Notes under the pieces: generated by a model
What the model saw: only the letters and a program-made list of their open reading frames with translations
Databases searched by the model: none
What the model was told of the DNA's origin: nothing
From: Zobellella iuensis
GTDB taxonomy: Bacteria > Pseudomonadota > Gammaproteobacteria > Enterobacterales > Aeromonadaceae
NCBI RefSeq assembly: GCF_016746085.1
Contig: NZ_JAERTZ010000021.1
Coordinates: 1-64,000 of the forward strand
Reading direction: 5' to 3'
DNA length: 64,000 bases
Shown: piece by piece, positions 1 through 8,284 of the stretch
Layout: every line of letters starts with the position of its first letter
Position numbering within the stretch: the stretch's first letter is position 1
Made by a program: the position numbers and the translations under genes

Positions 1-96
1 CTACGTGCGAGGTCAGCGAATGCTGCCTCCAGGGTCCAACGGCCTCCCCGGTAACTGTTTTTAACTCTATCAGTTCATCTCGCTTCAACATACAAG

Positions 97-156
97 GGTC
101 CGTTTCAACGGACCATTCCAGCCACGGCACCGGGATTCGGTCGACTGAAGTCGACC
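97..156. repeat. Two short dispersed hairpin repeats, GGTC...GACC family
   Basis: Two perfect inverted repeats lie here. GGTCCGTTTCAACGGACC is at 97-114 and GGTCGACTGAAGTCGACC at 139-156, the second followed by CTACG. The first is identical to a copy at 35174-35191. Relatives occur at 10.0, 12.7, 17.5 and 35.2 kb, always between genes. The outer GGTC/GACC is fixed while the inner bases vary in a pairing-preserving way. Bases 1-96 show no gene I can support. Confidence 0.75.
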
Positions 157-195
157 CTACGACGACCCTACGGGACCGCCCCGTCATCGACGCCG

Positions 196-975
196 CTACC
201 CCACCCAGGCGAACCATTCCGGGTGCTGCTGCCACAACAGCCGTACCGACATCACCAGCGACACCGTCACCAGCATGGGGCGGATGATGGTGGTGCCCCT
301 GGTCACCACCATCTTCGAGCCCAGTCGGGCACCGACAATCTGACCGAGCGCCATGGACAGGCCGACGACCCAGGCCACCTGGCCGCCCAGGATAAAGAAC
401 AGCAAGGACGCGATATTGGAAGTGAAGTTCAACAGCTTGGTATGGGCGGTGGCCCTGGCCATGTTGAAACCGGCCAGGGCGATAAAGCCCAAGGCGAAGA
501 AGGAGCCGGTGCCGGGGCCGAAAAAGCCGTCGTAAAAACCCACCCCGGTGCCCACCAGCAGGGCGAAGGGGACCATGCCGAGGCGCCGGTGGCGATCTTC
601 ATCCCCGATGCGGGGGGAAAACAGGAAGTAAAGGGCGAAGGCGGCCAGCAGGAAGGGCAGCACCTTCTGCAACAGGCTGGCGTCGATGCGCTGTACCAGC
701 AGGGTGCCCAGCACGCTGCCGACAAAGGTACAGGCCACCGCCCATTTCATGCTGCGCCAGTCGATAAGGCCACGCCGCAGGTAGTAGAGGGTGGCGGAAA
801 AGGCGCCGAAGCTGCTCTGCAGCTTGTTGGTGGCCAGGGCCATGGTCGGCGGCATGCCGGTGGCCAGCAATGCCGGTATGGTGATCAGGCCGCCGCCGCC
901 GGCGATGGCGTCGATAAAGCCGGCCAGCAGGGCGGCCAGGGCCAGCAGCCCCAGGGTCAGTAAATCCAGTTCCAT
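196..975 (-). CDS. yfcA: TSUP-family (TauE/SafE-like) membrane permease
   Basis: A 259-residue integral membrane protein with about eight hydrophobic segments. The N-terminal motif AGFIDAIAGGGGLITIPAL and the mid-protein repeat GFYDGFFGPGTGSFFAL are the duplicated signatures of the sulfite exporter TauE/SafE (TSUP) family, and length and sequence fit E. coli YfcA. Family members move sulfur-containing or organic anions; the substrate here is unknown. I place the start at the ATG at 975, because the only in-frame codons just upstream are TTG without a better ribosome site. In E. coli yfcA sits beside epmC and aroC; here it is separated from that block by about 7 kb, so local order has been rearranged. 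Confidence 0.85.
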   Translation of the reverse strand: MELDLLTLGLLALAALLAGFIDAIAGGGGLITIPALLATGMPPTMALATNKLQSSFGAFSATLYYLRRGLIDWRSMKWAVACTFVGSVLGTLLVQRIDASLLQKVLPFLLAAFALYFLFSPRIGDEDRHRRLGMVPFALLVGTGVGFYDGFFGPGTGSFFALGFIALAGFNMARATAHTKLLNFTSNIASLLFFILGGQVAWVVGLSMALGQIVGARLGSKMVVTRGTTIIRPMLVTVSLVMSVRLLWQQHPEWFAWVG

Positions 976-1163
976 TATGATACCGTACTGCAACAAGAAG
1001 GCGCCCAGCCTAACAGCAGGGGCGCAGGGGCGACAGCGAAACCCCGGACTGACACCTATTCCCTTTATTCATATATACAATCGACACCGGCTCGTAACAT
1101 TCGCCATTCAGCCCGAGGGACGGCTATGGTAACTTAGCCCCGTACCCACGAGGAGATAATAAA

Positions 1164-1778
1164 ATGACGGATTCCGTATTGAGTCTGCTGCCCAATGATT
1201 TTCCCGATGCCGACGACCGCGCCTTTATCAATACCGGGGTGCGCCAGCTGGTGCTGGCCGGCGGTTGTTTCTGGTGCACCGAGGCGGTCTATCGCCAGTT
1301 GGAGGGAGTGCTGGGCGTGGTGTCCGGCTATGCCGGCGGCACCGCCGACACCGCCGACTACGACAGCGTCTGCAGCGGTACCACGGATCATGCAGAGGTC
1401 ATCTGCATCGAGTACGACAGCGCCCAGATAGGCCCCGCCACCCTGCTGAAGGTGTTCTTCGGTATCGCCCACGATCCCACCCAGCTCAATCGCCAGGGCA
1501 ACGATCTCGGTCGTCAGTACCGTTCGGCGGTGTTCTACCGGGACGACAACGAGCGCCGGCTGGCGGCGGACTATATCGCCCTGCTGGAAGAGCAAGGGGT
1601 GTTCAGGGCCCCCGTCGTCACCACCCTGGAGCCGCTGGATGCGTTTTATCCGGCCGAGGGCTATCATCAGAACTACGCGGCGGCGCATCCCAATCAGCCT
1701 TATATCGCCGCCGTCGCTCAGCCCAAGGTAGCCAAGGTGCAGCATTATTTTAAACACCGGTTGAAAAAGGATCTGTAA
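1164..1778 (+). CDS. msrA: Peptide-methionine (S)-S-oxide reductase MsrA
   Basis: A 204-residue MsrA, which reduces the S-epimer of methionine sulfoxide in proteins. The catalytic motif GGCFWC is near residues 33-38, followed by the family signatures GVVSGYAGG and DPTQLNRQGNDLGRQYRS. A GAGGAG ribosome site lies about 9 bases before the ATG. The stop is 2 bases before msrB, and a GGDEF/EAL gene follows, so the three are probably one transcript. The usual resolving cysteine near the C-terminus is not obvious in the last residues. Recycling may therefore use another cysteine, for example the one in DYDSVCSG; that is inference. Confidence 0.95.
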   Translation: MTDSVLSLLPNDFPDADDRAFINTGVRQLVLAGGCFWCTEAVYRQLEGVLGVVSGYAGGTADTADYDSVCSGTTDHAEVICIEYDSAQIGPATLLKVFFGIAHDPTQLNRQGNDLGRQYRSAVFYRDDNERRLAADYIALLEEQGVFRAPVVTTLEPLDAFYPAEGYHQNYAAAHPNQPYIAAVAQPKVAKVQHYFKHRLKKDL

Positions 1779-1780
1779 TC

Positions 1781-2251
1781 ATGGCGCAAACTCCCAGCCC
1801 CTACGACCTCAGCCCGCCCAGCGACGAGCAGTTGCAGCAGTTGGCCGAAGCCCTGAGTCCGGAAGAGCGACGCATCCTGCTCAACCAGGGCACCGAACCT
1901 CCCTTCTGCGGTGGCCTGCTCGACAACCATGAAGAAGGCAGTTACGTGTGCCGGCTGTGTGCCCTGCCGCTGTTTTCCTCCGCCTGCAAGTTCGAGTCCG
2001 GCTCCGGCTGGCCCAGCTTTTATGTCCCTTACCATCCGGATCATATTCGCGAGCTGGTGGACCTGGGCCACGGCATGCGCCGGGTCGAGATCCGCTGTGC
2101 CCGCTGCGACGGCCACCTGGGTCATGTGTTTCCCGACGGCCCCGCCCCTACCGGACTGCGCTACTGCCTGAATTCGGCCTCGCTCAGTTTCTGCGGCGAT
2201 GGCGAGCCCAAGCCGGATCCGCTGCGGCGGGGAGAACGCGACTTTTTATAG
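1781..2251 (+). CDS. msrB: Peptide-methionine (R)-S-oxide reductase MsrB
   Basis: A 156-residue MsrB, reducing the R-epimer of methionine sulfoxide. Two zinc-binding CxxC pairs are visible (CRLC and CARC), together with SGSGWPSFY and the catalytic RYCLNSASLSF near the C-terminus. The N-terminal extension, rich in Gln, Leu and Ser, is ordinary for proteobacterial MsrB. Translation starts 2 bases after the msrA stop, and the next gene starts 9 bases after its own stop, which indicates tight translational coupling of both Msr enzymes with the downstream signalling protein. Confidence 0.95.
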   Translation: MAQTPSPYDLSPPSDEQLQQLAEALSPEERRILLNQGTEPPFCGGLLDNHEEGSYVCRLCALPLFSSACKFESGSGWPSFYVPYHPDHIRELVDLGHGMRRVEIRCARCDGHLGHVFPDGPAPTGLRYCLNSASLSFCGDGEPKPDPLRRGERDFL

Positions 2252-2260
2252 GAGAGCGCC

Positions 2261-4369
2261 ATGGCGGACGGCAGTGGTCATCCAGATCGGTTCGACAAAT
2301 TCAAGCGGGTCCTGATCGACAGTCCGCTGCTGGTCAACGGCTTCGACCGGCAGGGCCGCTGCGTATTATGGAATCATGAGTGCGAGCGCCTGTTCGGCTG
2401 GTGTTTCGACGAACTGAGCCAACATGCGGATCCCTTGGCCCTGCTGTATCCGGACAACGCCGTTCGCCAGGCGGTGAAAGACAGCTTTCTCGCCCCTGCC
2501 GGCTCCCGTTTTCGTGAATGGGCCCCCTTGACCCGCCAGGGCCATCCCCTGCCCAGCCTGTGGGTCAACATCGCCCTGCCGGACGGTGAGCTGATCTGTA
2601 TCGGCCACGATATCAGTGAGCAGAAAAAGGCCGAGACCCAGTTGCAACTGGCCGCCAGGGTGTTCGAATGCAGTTACGAAGGTATTCTGATCACCGACGC
2701 CGACAACCGCATCATCAGGGCCAACCCCGCCGTATCCCTGGTGACCGGCTACAGCACCGAAGAGCTGCTGGGCCGGACGCCGGCGCTCTTTGCCTCGGGC
2801 CGTCATTCCGCCGATTTTTTCGATGCCATGTGGCACAGCCTGAATACGGAGGATCACTGGCGGGGCGAGATCTGGAACCGGCGCAAGAGCGGCGAAATCT
2901 ACCCCCAGTTGCTGGCCATTTCCGCCCTGCGCAACAGGGAGGGGCGGATCAGTCACTATGTGGCGGTGTTCAGCGATATCAGCCAGCTCAAGGCCGATGC
3001 GGCCGAGCTGGAGCAAATCGCCCAGTACGACGCCCTCACCGGCATTCCCAACCGCCGTCTGCTGGCCGACCGCCTGCTCCAGGCCATGGCGCGCTCCCAG
3101 CGCCTGGGCAGCCAGCTGGCGGTCTGCTATCTGGATCTGGACGGCTTCAAACAGGTCAATGATGAGCACGGCCATCCCGCCGGGGATCAATTGCTGATCG
3201 AAATCAGCCGTCGTCTCAAGCATATACTGCGTCAGTACGATACCCTGGCCCGGCTGGGCGGCGACGAATTCGCACTGCTGTTCGCCGAATTGCAGCACAG
3301 CGAGGATCTGCACCCCATCCTGACCCGGGTGCTGGAAACCATAGCCACCCCGATAGAACTGCCCGATGGCCTGGCCCGGGTCTCGGCCAGCATAGGCGTC
3401 ACCTTTTACCCCCACGACGACAGCAGTGCCGACCTGCTGCTGCAGCATGCGGATCAGGCCATGTACCAGGCCAAGCAGGCCGGCAAGAACCGCTACCAGT
3501 TTTATGATCTCGAGCAACAAATCGAGCAACTGAGCCGCCACCACCAGCTGAAAGTCATCGAACAGGCCCTGCAGCACCAGGAATTTGTGCTCTATTACCA
3601 ACCCAAGGTAGATCTGCTCAACGGCCAGGTGATCGGGCTGGAAGCCCTGATCCGCTGGCAGCATCCGCAGCTGGGCCTGCTGGTCCCCGCCGCTTTTCTT
3701 TACCAGCTGGCCGGCAGCCGGCTGGAGTGGGGACTGGGCCAATGGGTGATTAATTCGGTGCTGCAACAAATTGCCGACTGGCAACATCAGGGGCTGGACC
3801 TGACCGTCAGCCTCAATATCAGCGCCGATCACCTGCTGCAACCGGACTTTGCCGACCAGCTGAAAGCGGCCCTGCAACGCTACCCTCAGGTGCCCCCCGC
3901 CAGCCTGGAGCTGGAATTCCAGGAAATTGCCGCCATTCGCCAGCTGGAACAGGTCACCTGGGTGCTGGAACAGTGCCATCAACTCGGAGTGCAAATCGCC
4001 CTGGACAATTTCGGCACCGGGTTGTCCGCCCTTTCCTTCCTGCGTCAGTTGCCGCTGGACATTTTGAAACTCGATCACAGCTTCGTCAGCGACATGCTCA
4101 CCAACGCCGAGGATCTCAGCCTGGTCAGCAGCGTGCTGCACCTGGCCCGCACCTTTCACCATCCGGTGGTGGCCGAAGGCGTGGAAAGCCCCGAACTCGG
4201 CGCCCTGCTGCTCCAGCTGGGGTGCCGCTTCGCCCAGGGCTACGGCATCGCCGAGCCCATGCCGGCAGGGCAGGTACCCGGCTGGATTGACAACTGGCAC
4301 GACAAAGGGCTCTGGGCCGATCTGACAACCCGCTTCGGCCCGGATCAGGCGATGAAGCCACTCGAATAG
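2261..4369 (+). CDS. PAS-PAS-GGDEF-EAL c-di-GMP turnover protein
   Basis: A 702-residue cytoplasmic signalling protein without membrane segments. Residues about 15-120 and 125-245 are two PAS-like sensor domains (motifs GFDRQGRCVLWNHECERLFGW and FECSYEGILITDADNRIIRAN). A GGDEF domain follows at about 255-415 with intact ARLGGDEF and an RxxD inhibitory site (RQYD) five residues upstream, so diguanylate cyclase activity is expected. The EAL domain at about 430-690 keeps EALIRW, NIS, LELEFQE, KLD, AEGVES and QGY, but the usual DDFGTG is DNFGTG. Phosphodiesterase activity is therefore uncertain. A GGAG ribosome site precedes the ATG. It is co-directional with msrAB 9 bases away, suggesting c-di-GMP control linked to oxidative damage (inference). 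Confidence 0.93.
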   Translation: MADGSGHPDRFDKFKRVLIDSPLLVNGFDRQGRCVLWNHECERLFGWCFDELSQHADPLALLYPDNAVRQAVKDSFLAPAGSRFREWAPLTRQGHPLPSLWVNIALPDGELICIGHDISEQKKAETQLQLAARVFECSYEGILITDADNRIIRANPAVSLVTGYSTEELLGRTPALFASGRHSADFFDAMWHSLNTEDHWRGEIWNRRKSGEIYPQLLAISALRNREGRISHYVAVFSDISQLKADAAELEQIAQYDALTGIPNRRLLADRLLQAMARSQRLGSQLAVCYLDLDGFKQVNDEHGHPAGDQLLIEISRRLKHILRQYDTLARLGGDEFALLFAELQHSEDLHPILTRVLETIATPIELPDGLARVSASIGVTFYPHDDSSADLLLQHADQAMYQAKQAGKNRYQFYDLEQQIEQLSRHHQLKVIEQALQHQEFVLYYQPKVDLLNGQVIGLEALIRWQHPQLGLLVPAAFLYQLAGSRLEWGLGQWVINSVLQQIADWQHQGLDLTVSLNISADHLLQPDFADQLKAALQRYPQVPPASLELEFQEIAAIRQLEQVTWVLEQCHQLGVQIALDNFGTGLSALSFLRQLPLDILKLDHSFVSDMLTNAEDLSLVSSVLHLARTFHHPVVAEGVESPELGALLLQLGCRFAQGYGIAEPMPAGQVPGWIDNWHDKGLWADLTTRFGPDQAMKPLE

Positions 4370-4469
4370 ACTCGCGTCCAGGAGGGATGACGGTATCCAT
4401 GACGAGGGCCTGGCCGCGATGGCCATCGCGGAAACCGGCCGCCGCCGCACACCCCGCCGTCGTGCCGGC

Positions 4470-5936
4470 TCAGTCCGCCTCCAGCCGGCGCACGAAGTCT
4501 TCGATCACCATGTCGTAGAGCCGGTCCTTGAGGAAAAGATCCTCCACCCCGTGATCGATATTGGGATTGTCGTTCACCTCTATCACCGCCACCCGGCCCT
4601 TGCCCTCCTTGATGTCCACCCCATAGAGGCCGTCGCCGATGGGCCTGACCGCCTTGAGGGCGGCGTTGATCACCGCCTTGGGCGCCTCGAAGGTGGGCAG
4701 GGTGACGAAGCCGCCGGAGTCCGCCTCCTGGCCGTTGCCGTTATGGCGGTAAATCTGCCAGTGCCCCTTCACCATAAAATACTTGCAGGCGAAGATCGGC
4801 TGGTGGTTGAGCACCCCGATGCGCCAGTCGAACTCGGTGAAAAAATACTCCTGGGCCAGCACCAGGGCCGAGGCGTTGCGCAGCTTGGCCAGGGTGTCCA
4901 CCAGGGCCGCCCGGTCGGCCACCTTGTATACCCCGCGGGAAAAGGCGCCGTCGGGGATCTTCAGCACCAGGGGGTAACCCAGCTCCCGCTCCAGCCAGTC
5001 GGCGGCGTCCTTCTGTTTGGGGTTGACCATCAGCGTCTTCGGCGTGGGCACCCCGTGCTTGGCGAAGCTTTCCGCCAGGAAAATTTTGTTGGCGCAGCGC
5101 AGTATGGAAGTGGGCGAGTCCATCACCACCAGGCCCTCGTGCTCCGCCTTCTGGGCGAAGCGAAAGGTGTGGTGGTCGATGGCGGTGGTCTCGCGGATAA
5201 AGAGGCCGTCGTATTCCGCCAGCCGCTGGTAGTCCTTGCGGGTGATCATCTCCACGTTGACCCCGGCCCGCTCCCCGGCCTTGACGAAACGCTTGAGCGC
5301 CTTGGGATCCGAGGGCGGCAGCGCTTCCTCCGGGTTGACCAGCATCGCCAGATCGTAGCGATAGCGCTTCACCGATCTGGGCTTGCGCCAGATGATGCGG
5401 GAATAGGCTTCGAGGGCGTCGGCGAACTGATCTTCCTCCTCCCCCGCCAGATCCCGGGGCGCCAGAGTCGCCAGCCCGGTCAGCTCCCAGCGGGAGCGAC
5501 GCTTGAAGCCGAGCTCCATGATGGGGCACGGCAGCCGCTCGAACAGCTCCCGGCACAAATTGCCCAGGCCCGGCACCTGGCAGTGGCCGAAATAACTTTT
5601 TATTTTCAGCTGCTTAACTGGCTCGCCACTGGCCAGCCACTGGTCGAGCGCCTCGGATACACCGTCGAAACCGAAGGCGAACAGCCCCTTGTTGCGCAGG
5701 TTGTTGAGGGTGGACACCGAGGGGATCACGTGCTGGCCGCGGGCCTCCGCCAGCAGCGAGCAGTAATAGCCGTTGGACAGGTACTTGCCGGTCTTGCACA
5801 GGTTGATGACCCGGGTACGGGGCGCGTTTTTGGCCGGCGCCTGCTTGAGATAGGTCTGGAAATCGACCAGGTTTTCGGAAGGAAAATAGGGCTCCCAGGC
5901 GCTGAGTTCATCGACCACCAGGATCAGTTGGGTCAT
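4470..5936 (-). CDS. RimK-like ATP-grasp ligase
   Basis: A 488-residue protein. The C-terminal half (about 275-485) is an ATP-grasp fold of RimK/glutathione-synthetase type. Visible are the ATP-binding segment LGYPLVLKIPDGAFSRGVYKV, EYFFTEFDWRIGVLNHQPIFACKY, and the Mg-binding end AVIEVNDNPNIDHG. The N-terminal half is a family-specific domain without a known function. Such enzymes join an amino acid or amine to a carboxylate with ATP. The gene is divergent from a GNAT/C39-peptidase fusion 139 bases away, a pairing I recognise from other proteobacteria. The substrate is unknown, and it is not the ribosomal S6 ligase itself, which is about 300 residues. The start ATG has only a weak ribosome site. 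Confidence 0.85.
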   Translation of the reverse strand: MTQLILVVDELSAWEPYFPSENLVDFQTYLKQAPAKNAPRTRVINLCKTGKYLSNGYYCSLLAEARGQHVIPSVSTLNNLRNKGLFAFGFDGVSEALDQWLASGEPVKQLKIKSYFGHCQVPGLGNLCRELFERLPCPIMELGFKRRSRWELTGLATLAPRDLAGEEEDQFADALEAYSRIIWRKPRSVKRYRYDLAMLVNPEEALPPSDPKALKRFVKAGERAGVNVEMITRKDYQRLAEYDGLFIRETTAIDHHTFRFAQKAEHEGLVVMDSPTSILRCANKIFLAESFAKHGVPTPKTLMVNPKQKDAADWLERELGYPLVLKIPDGAFSRGVYKVADRAALVDTLAKLRNASALVLAQEYFFTEFDWRIGVLNHQPIFACKYFMVKGHWQIYRHNGNGQEADSGGFVTLPTFEAPKAVINAALKAVRPIGDGLYGVDIKEGKGRVAVIEVNDNPNIDHGVEDLFLKDRLYDMVIEDFVRRLEAD

Positions 5937-6075
5937 GGGGAAATCCGTGTTGGCTGCAGACGTTATGTGTGCCTCACTCTACCCCCAAATCCGCCGGCCG
6001 GGCATGGAAATTTGCTCGCTGACGGAATATTTTTGACGTATGTTGAAAGTATTCATCTGGCCCATCCGGTGACCT

Positions 6076-7182
6076 ATGTCCGCCCCCGTCGTCCGCCCCG
6101 CCCAGAAGTCCGAACTGGCCGCCCTGCTCGCCCTCGAGGCCCGCTGTTTCGAGCAGGACAGGATCAGCCGGCGCAGCTTCCAGCGCTTTATCGAACATCC
6201 CCAGGACATGCTGCTGTTGGCCGAGCTGGGCGACCGGTTGCTGGGCTATATACTGGTACTGTTTCGCCGCAACACCCGCCTGGCCCGGGTCTATTCGGTG
6301 GCGGTGGCGCCCGATGCCCGCGGCTTGGGGCTGGGGCGCGCCCTGATGCTGGCCGCCGAGGACGGCGCCCGGGACAAGGGCGCCGTGTTTATGCGGCTGG
6401 AGGTGCGCGCCGACAACACCGCCGCCCAGAACCTGTACCAGCGGCTCGGCTATCGCCAGTTCGGGGTCTTCCACGACTACTATGAGGATCACCAGACCGC
6501 CCTGCGCTACCAGAAGCGCATCCACCATTATCATCCCCTCACCGGTACCAAGGCCGTGCCCTACTACCGCCAGACCACCGACTTCACCTGCGGGCCGGCG
6601 TCGCTGATGATGGCGGTGAGCGCCCTGGACTCGCGCTACCGGCCGGAAATCGACGAAGAGCTGCAGCTGTGGCGCGAGGCCACCACCATCTTCATGACCC
6701 GGGGCCACGGCGGCTGCGGCCCCCACGGCCTGGCCCTGGCCGCCAAGCGGCGCGGCTTCGAAGTGGAGCTGATGCTGAACCTGCAGGGGCCGCTGTTCGT
6801 CAGCAGCGTGCGCACCCCCGACAAGAAGCTGATCCTCGAGCGGGTGCACGAGCAGTTCCTGGCCCAGATGGCCGAGCTCGGCATCCGCCCCCAGTACGGC
6901 AGCTTCAGCCTGGAGCAGCTGGAGCAGGGGCTGGCCCGGGGCCGGCTGCCGCTGGTGTTGATCAGCACCTACCACCTGGACGGCCGTAAGGCTCCCCACT
7001 GGGTGCTGGTGTGCGCCATCGACAAGGAATTCGTCTATATCCACGATCCGGATATCGACGACGACGCCGGCGAAAGCCCGGTCGACAAGCAGTACCTGCC
7101 GATAGAGCGCAGCCGCTTCGACCGCCTGGCCCGCTACGGCCAGAACGGCCTGCGCACCCTGGTGTGGGTGTACAAGAACTGA
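6076..7182 (+). CDS. GNAT acetyltransferase fused to C39-like cysteine peptidase
   Basis: A 368-residue two-domain protein. Residues 1-150 form a GNAT domain with the acetyl-CoA loop RVYSVAVAPDARGLGLGRAL and NLYQRLGY, of RimI type. Residues about 158-360 resemble the peptidase C39-like family (DUF3335): the catalytic cysteine lies in DFTCGPASLMM, the histidine in APHWVLVCAID and an aspartate in YIHDPDID. There is no signal peptide, so action is cytoplasmic. It is divergent from the RimK-like ligase; together they could acetylate, ligate and cleave one peptide or protein substrate. That joint role is inference, and no obvious precursor peptide is encoded beside them. Confidence 0.87.
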   Translation: MSAPVVRPAQKSELAALLALEARCFEQDRISRRSFQRFIEHPQDMLLLAELGDRLLGYILVLFRRNTRLARVYSVAVAPDARGLGLGRALMLAAEDGARDKGAVFMRLEVRADNTAAQNLYQRLGYRQFGVFHDYYEDHQTALRYQKRIHHYHPLTGTKAVPYYRQTTDFTCGPASLMMAVSALDSRYRPEIDEELQLWREATTIFMTRGHGGCGPHGLALAAKRRGFEVELMLNLQGPLFVSSVRTPDKKLILERVHEQFLAQMAELGIRPQYGSFSLEQLEQGLARGRLPLVLISTYHLDGRKAPHWVLVCAIDKEFVYIHDPDIDDDAGESPVDKQYLPIERSRFDRLARYGQNGLRTLVWVYKN

Positions 7183-7382
7183 ACCGCTCCCGCCACGGAC
7201 AGGAGCTGTCGGGCACAGCTTATCGCCTGTTGTGGCACAACAAATTAAAATTTATTTAAAAACAATAAGTTGAAAATAAATCATCACAAGGGGACTCAAA
7301 CAATACCACACCCTGGCCGCTTCCCTTCCGGCGTTGCCCATGTATAGTTCGTCCAAGTTGAACAGCCTGACAGAGAGTCTGC

Positions 7383-7811
7383 ATGTTGAAGAAAAGCCTT
7401 ACCTTAAGCCTGCTGCTGCTCGGCGCAGCGCCCGCCATGGCCGGCGAAACCCTCAATACCATCATCGGCGGCGGGGCCGGCGGGGCCGCCGGCGCCGTTA
7501 TCGGCAAACAGATGGCCGGTGACACCGGCGCCCTGGTGGGAGCCGCCCTGGGCGGCGCCGCCGGTGGTGCCGCCACCGCCAACCGGGGCAACAAGAACGA
7601 AGCCGCCCTGGGCGGGGCCGTGGGTGCCCTGGGTGGCGCTGCGCTCGGCAAGAACGTGGCCGGCGACAGCGGCCAGGTGATCGGCGCCGGCATCGGCGGT
7701 GCCGCCGGCTCCGCCCTGGGCGCCAAGTCCGGCGACAACCGCAAGGTTGTGCACCACCATCATTACCACGGCAAGAAAAAAAAGAAGAAATACCGCCGTT
7801 GGCATGACTGA
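7383..7811 (+). CDS. Exported glycine-zipper protein with His/Lys tail
   Basis: A 142-residue protein. Residues 1-20 form a signal peptide (basic MLKK start, hydrophobic core, AMA cleavage site). The mature part is almost entirely glycine-zipper repeats of GxxxG type (for example GGGAGGAAGAVIGKQMAG), found in proteins that insert in or span the outer membrane. The C-terminus carries a histidine cluster (HHHHYH) and a run of six lysines, which may bind metal or polyanions (inference). It is monocistronic: a terminator follows at 7818-7841. The 200 bases upstream are AT-richer than the neighbours and presumably hold the promoter; I could not fix a -35. The precise function is unknown. Confidence 0.8.
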   Translation: MLKKSLTLSLLLLGAAPAMAGETLNTIIGGGAGGAAGAVIGKQMAGDTGALVGAALGGAAGGAATANRGNKNEAALGGAVGALGGAALGKNVAGDSGQVIGAGIGGAAGSALGAKSGDNRKVVHHHHYHGKKKKKKYRRWHD

Positions 7812-7817
7812 TATACC

Positions 7818-7841
7818 AAGGCCCGGTGAAAACCGGGCCTT
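7818..7841 (+). terminator. Rho-independent terminator of the glycine-zipper gene
   Basis: Stem AAGGCCCGG / CCGGGCCTT with a six-base loop, followed by TCGCTTTTT. It starts 6 bases after the stop codon. Confidence 0.85.
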
Positions 7842-7956
7842 TCGCTTTTTCGCCATCATACCTGCGCCCTGATTTGGCCGAACAAATCCGCCCCTGTGAG
7901 AAGGCTGGTGCCGTAGTCGCTCGACTGACGTAACCCCGGCGGCGGGCGGAAATAAA

Positions 7957-7980
7957 AAACCCGGCGCCAGGGCCGGGTTT
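7957..7980 (-). terminator. Rho-independent terminator after yfcL
   Basis: Stem AAACCCGGC / GCCGGGTTT with a six-base loop. On the minus strand it is followed by a U-rich run (complement of AATAAAA), 8 bases past the yfcL stop. It closes the epmC / ATP-NAD kinase-like / yfcL transcript. Confidence 0.85.
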
Positions 7981-7987
7981 GTGGGGT

Positions 7988-8284
7988 TTATTCGGCGGAT
8001 GCGGCCTGCCGCTCCACCTTGTCCACCAGTTTGAGCCAGAAGCCCAGCACCAGTTTCTGGTCGTCGTCGTTCAGCTCGCCACTCAGAATGGCCTGGTTGA
8101 GGCTGGTCTTGACCCGGGCTTTCACATCGCGGATATGGTTGCGGCCGGACAACTCGCTCTGGGCCACCGCCAGGGTGATGTGCCCGCGCAGGTAGCCACC
8201 GGCAAACAGCTGATCGTCGCTGGCCTCGGCCACCTGAGCATCGATTTCTGCCAGCAGCAGCCGTTCAAATTCAAAAATATTCAT
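7988..8284 (-). CDS. yfcL: YfcL family protein
   Basis: A 98-residue soluble protein matching the YfcL family, small proteins of unknown function found beside epmC in Enterobacteria, Vibrio and Aeromonas. It is acidic and helical by composition, with no membrane segment or metal motif. Its ATG directly follows the stop of the ATP-NAD kinase-like gene (TAAATG), so the two are translationally coupled, and a terminator lies immediately downstream. Conservation of gene order is the main clue to its role; nothing in the sequence shows a reaction. Confidence 0.85.
   Translation of the reverse strand: MNIFEFERLLLAEIDAQVAEASDDQLFAGGYLRGHITLAVAQSELSGRNHIRDVKARVKTSLNQAILSGELNDDDQKLVLGFWLKLVDKVERQAASAE

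Noticed and set aside
4414-4431. 18-bp palindrome CCGCGATGGCCATCGCGG as a terminator between the GGDEF/EAL gene and the RimK-like gene
   Set aside because: Perfect symmetry but no loop and no U-run on either strand. It may be chance at this GC content, so it is not listed as a feature.
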